DNA from: Cupriavidus metallidurans CH34
Lineage (GTDB): Bacteria; Pseudomonadota; Gammaproteobacteria; Burkholderiales; Burkholderiaceae
Assembly (NCBI RefSeq): GCF_000196015.1
Contig: NC_007974.2
Coordinates: forward strand, 2,480,001 to 2,544,000
DNA length: 64,000 nucleotides
Direction: 5' to 3'
Shown here: one piece after another, positions 63,371-64,000 of the stretch
How positions within the stretch are numbered: position 1 is the first letter of the stretch
How the letters are laid out: each line of letters opens with the position of its first letter
Position numbers and translations under genes: made by a program
The notes under the pieces: model-generated
Database searches by the model: none
The model's input: only the letters and a program-made list of their open reading frames with translations
Told to the model about the DNA's origin: nothing

Positions 63371-63559
63371 ATGACGTCCGTGAAGAAAACCGATCTGGAA
63401 AAGAACAAGGGCCTGAAGATCAACAACAGCATGAAACAGTACGGTGCCAACCGGGCTGGCTCGCTGCCTAAGGGCAGCCGCCGCGCGGAGACCGGCAAGA
63501 CCGGCCTGCTCGGCAAGCTGCTCGGCAAGGCCGTGCCGCCGGAGAAGGCTGGCGACTGA
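63371..63559 (+). CDS. Small basic protein
   Basis: The 62-residue product is rich in Lys, Gly and Asn (LEKNKGLKINNSMKQYGANR, followed by a GLLGKLLGKA helix) and has no recognised domain. Its C-terminal part resembles a nucleic-acid- or membrane-binding tail. The ATG at 63371 has a weak site; a GTG at 63380 is possible. It may be a small regulatory or ribosome-associated protein; that is only a guess. Confidence 0.45.
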   Translation: MTSVKKTDLEKNKGLKINNSMKQYGANRAGSLPKGSRRAETGKTGLLGKLLGKAVPPEKAGD

Positions 63560-63641
63560 GCGGGATCCGCGTCTCCCGGGGTATCCTTGACCCTTCACGG
63601 CACATGCAGCACTGGACTGAACGCCGGATCGAGGAGAAGCC

Positions 63642-64000
63642 ATGGATATGCAAGGCAGGGAAACGCAGGGGATGTCCCGGGAGCGGCTGGGGCGGATCGA
63701 TCGTTTCATCAATGAAGCGTATATCGCCAACGGCAAGCTACCGTGCGCGCTGACCCAGGTGTGGCGGCGTGGCGAGCTGGTGTTGAACTCGGTGCTGGGC
63801 CAGGCCGACCGCGAGCGGCAGGTGCCGCTGGCCGAGGACTCGATCTTCCGCATCTACTCGATGACCAAGCCGATCACCTCGGTGGCGATCATGATGCTGC
63901 TCGAGGAATGCAAGATCGCGCTTGACGATCCGGTCAGCAAGTACATTCCCGCATGGGAAAACCTCGGCGTCTTCACCGGCGGCTTCATGGAGAGCTTCCA
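63642..64000 (+). CDS. Serine beta-lactamase-like hydrolase (partial)
   Basis: The first 119 codons of a longer gene are seen; the window ends inside it. The SMTKP segment (Ser-x-x-Lys of the beta-lactamase/penicillin-binding fold) with the upstream DRERQVPLAEDSIFRIY segment matches class C beta-lactamase-like hydrolases and esterases. There is no signal peptide, so a cytosolic esterase is more likely than an antibiotic resistance enzyme. GAGGAG stands eight bases before the ATG. Confidence 0.85.
   Translation, partial: MDMQGRETQGMSRERLGRIDRFINEAYIANGKLPCALTQVWRRGELVLNSVLGQADRERQVPLAEDSIFRIYSMTKPITSVAIMMLLEECKIALDDPVSKYIPAWENLGVFTGGFMESF

Overview
The window looks like a chromosomal segment of a GC-rich beta-proteobacterium of the Burkholderiaceae, most like Cupriavidus or Ralstonia. 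The evidence is the two porins of the Burkholderia/Bordetella trimeric type, the DUF485-ActP acetate uptake pair, the many short secreted or lipoprotein genes, the codon use and the IS30-family element. The genus is inferred from protein style and not from a marker gene. No rRNA, tRNA or CRISPR array was seen.

Region 1 (about 1-21.5 kb) is an envelope/capsule region. After an XRE-type regulator, a coiled-coil protein and an orphan hybrid histidine kinase comes a complete ABC-transporter-dependent (group 2-like) capsule locus in two divergent halves. The minus-strand half runs kpsM-kpsT-kpsE-kpsD, a GT4 glycosyltransferase, a KpsS-like protein, a CatB-type acetyltransferase and a secreted beta-helix protein, with overlaps or gaps of at most 13 bases (kpsE-kpsD is 10). 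The plus-strand half runs kdsA-kdsB-kdsD-kpsC-kpsS and makes CMP-Kdo and the Kdo linker. The polymer-specific part is very small and has no sugar-nucleotide genes. The downstream spacer holds three hairpins in a row ending in a terminator. The inverted half-site TCGGAA/TTCCG occurs at 84-99, in the divergent capsule promoter, and at 20219-20232.

Region 2 (21.5-34 kb) holds a subtilisin-like protease with a GlyGly-CTERM-like tail, a carboxymuconolactone decarboxylase remnant, an acyl-CoA synthetase, a Fur-family regulator, a DMT exporter, a PadR-like protein preceded by a promoter-terminator pair (candidate small RNA or attenuator), and divergent c-di-GMP genes (GGDEF-EAL and Cache-HAMP-PAS-GGDEF).

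Region 3 (34-43.3 kb) has a 17-cysteine copper-storage-like protein, then a class II fumarase gene (fumC) split by an IS30-family element at 35171-36273 with a 3-bp target duplication. Removing the element and one ATC restores an open 467-codon reading frame. Next come a porin and a LysR-controlled cluster (C26 amidohydrolase, M14-like DUF2817 protein, MHS transporter) with a nested palindrome in the divergent promoter.

Region 4 (43.3-64 kb) is a mosaic of small envelope genes and metabolic genes: tandem paralogous lipoproteins, a Crp/Fnr regulator divergent from an acyl-CoA synthetase, a secreted alpha/beta hydrolase, a ketopantoate reductase-like protein, an enoyl-CoA hydratase and a MarR regulator that share palindromic operators, an EF-hand protein, a HAD hydrolase, a second porin, the yjcH-actP acetate transporter operon, and a serine beta-lactamase-like hydrolase cut by the window end.
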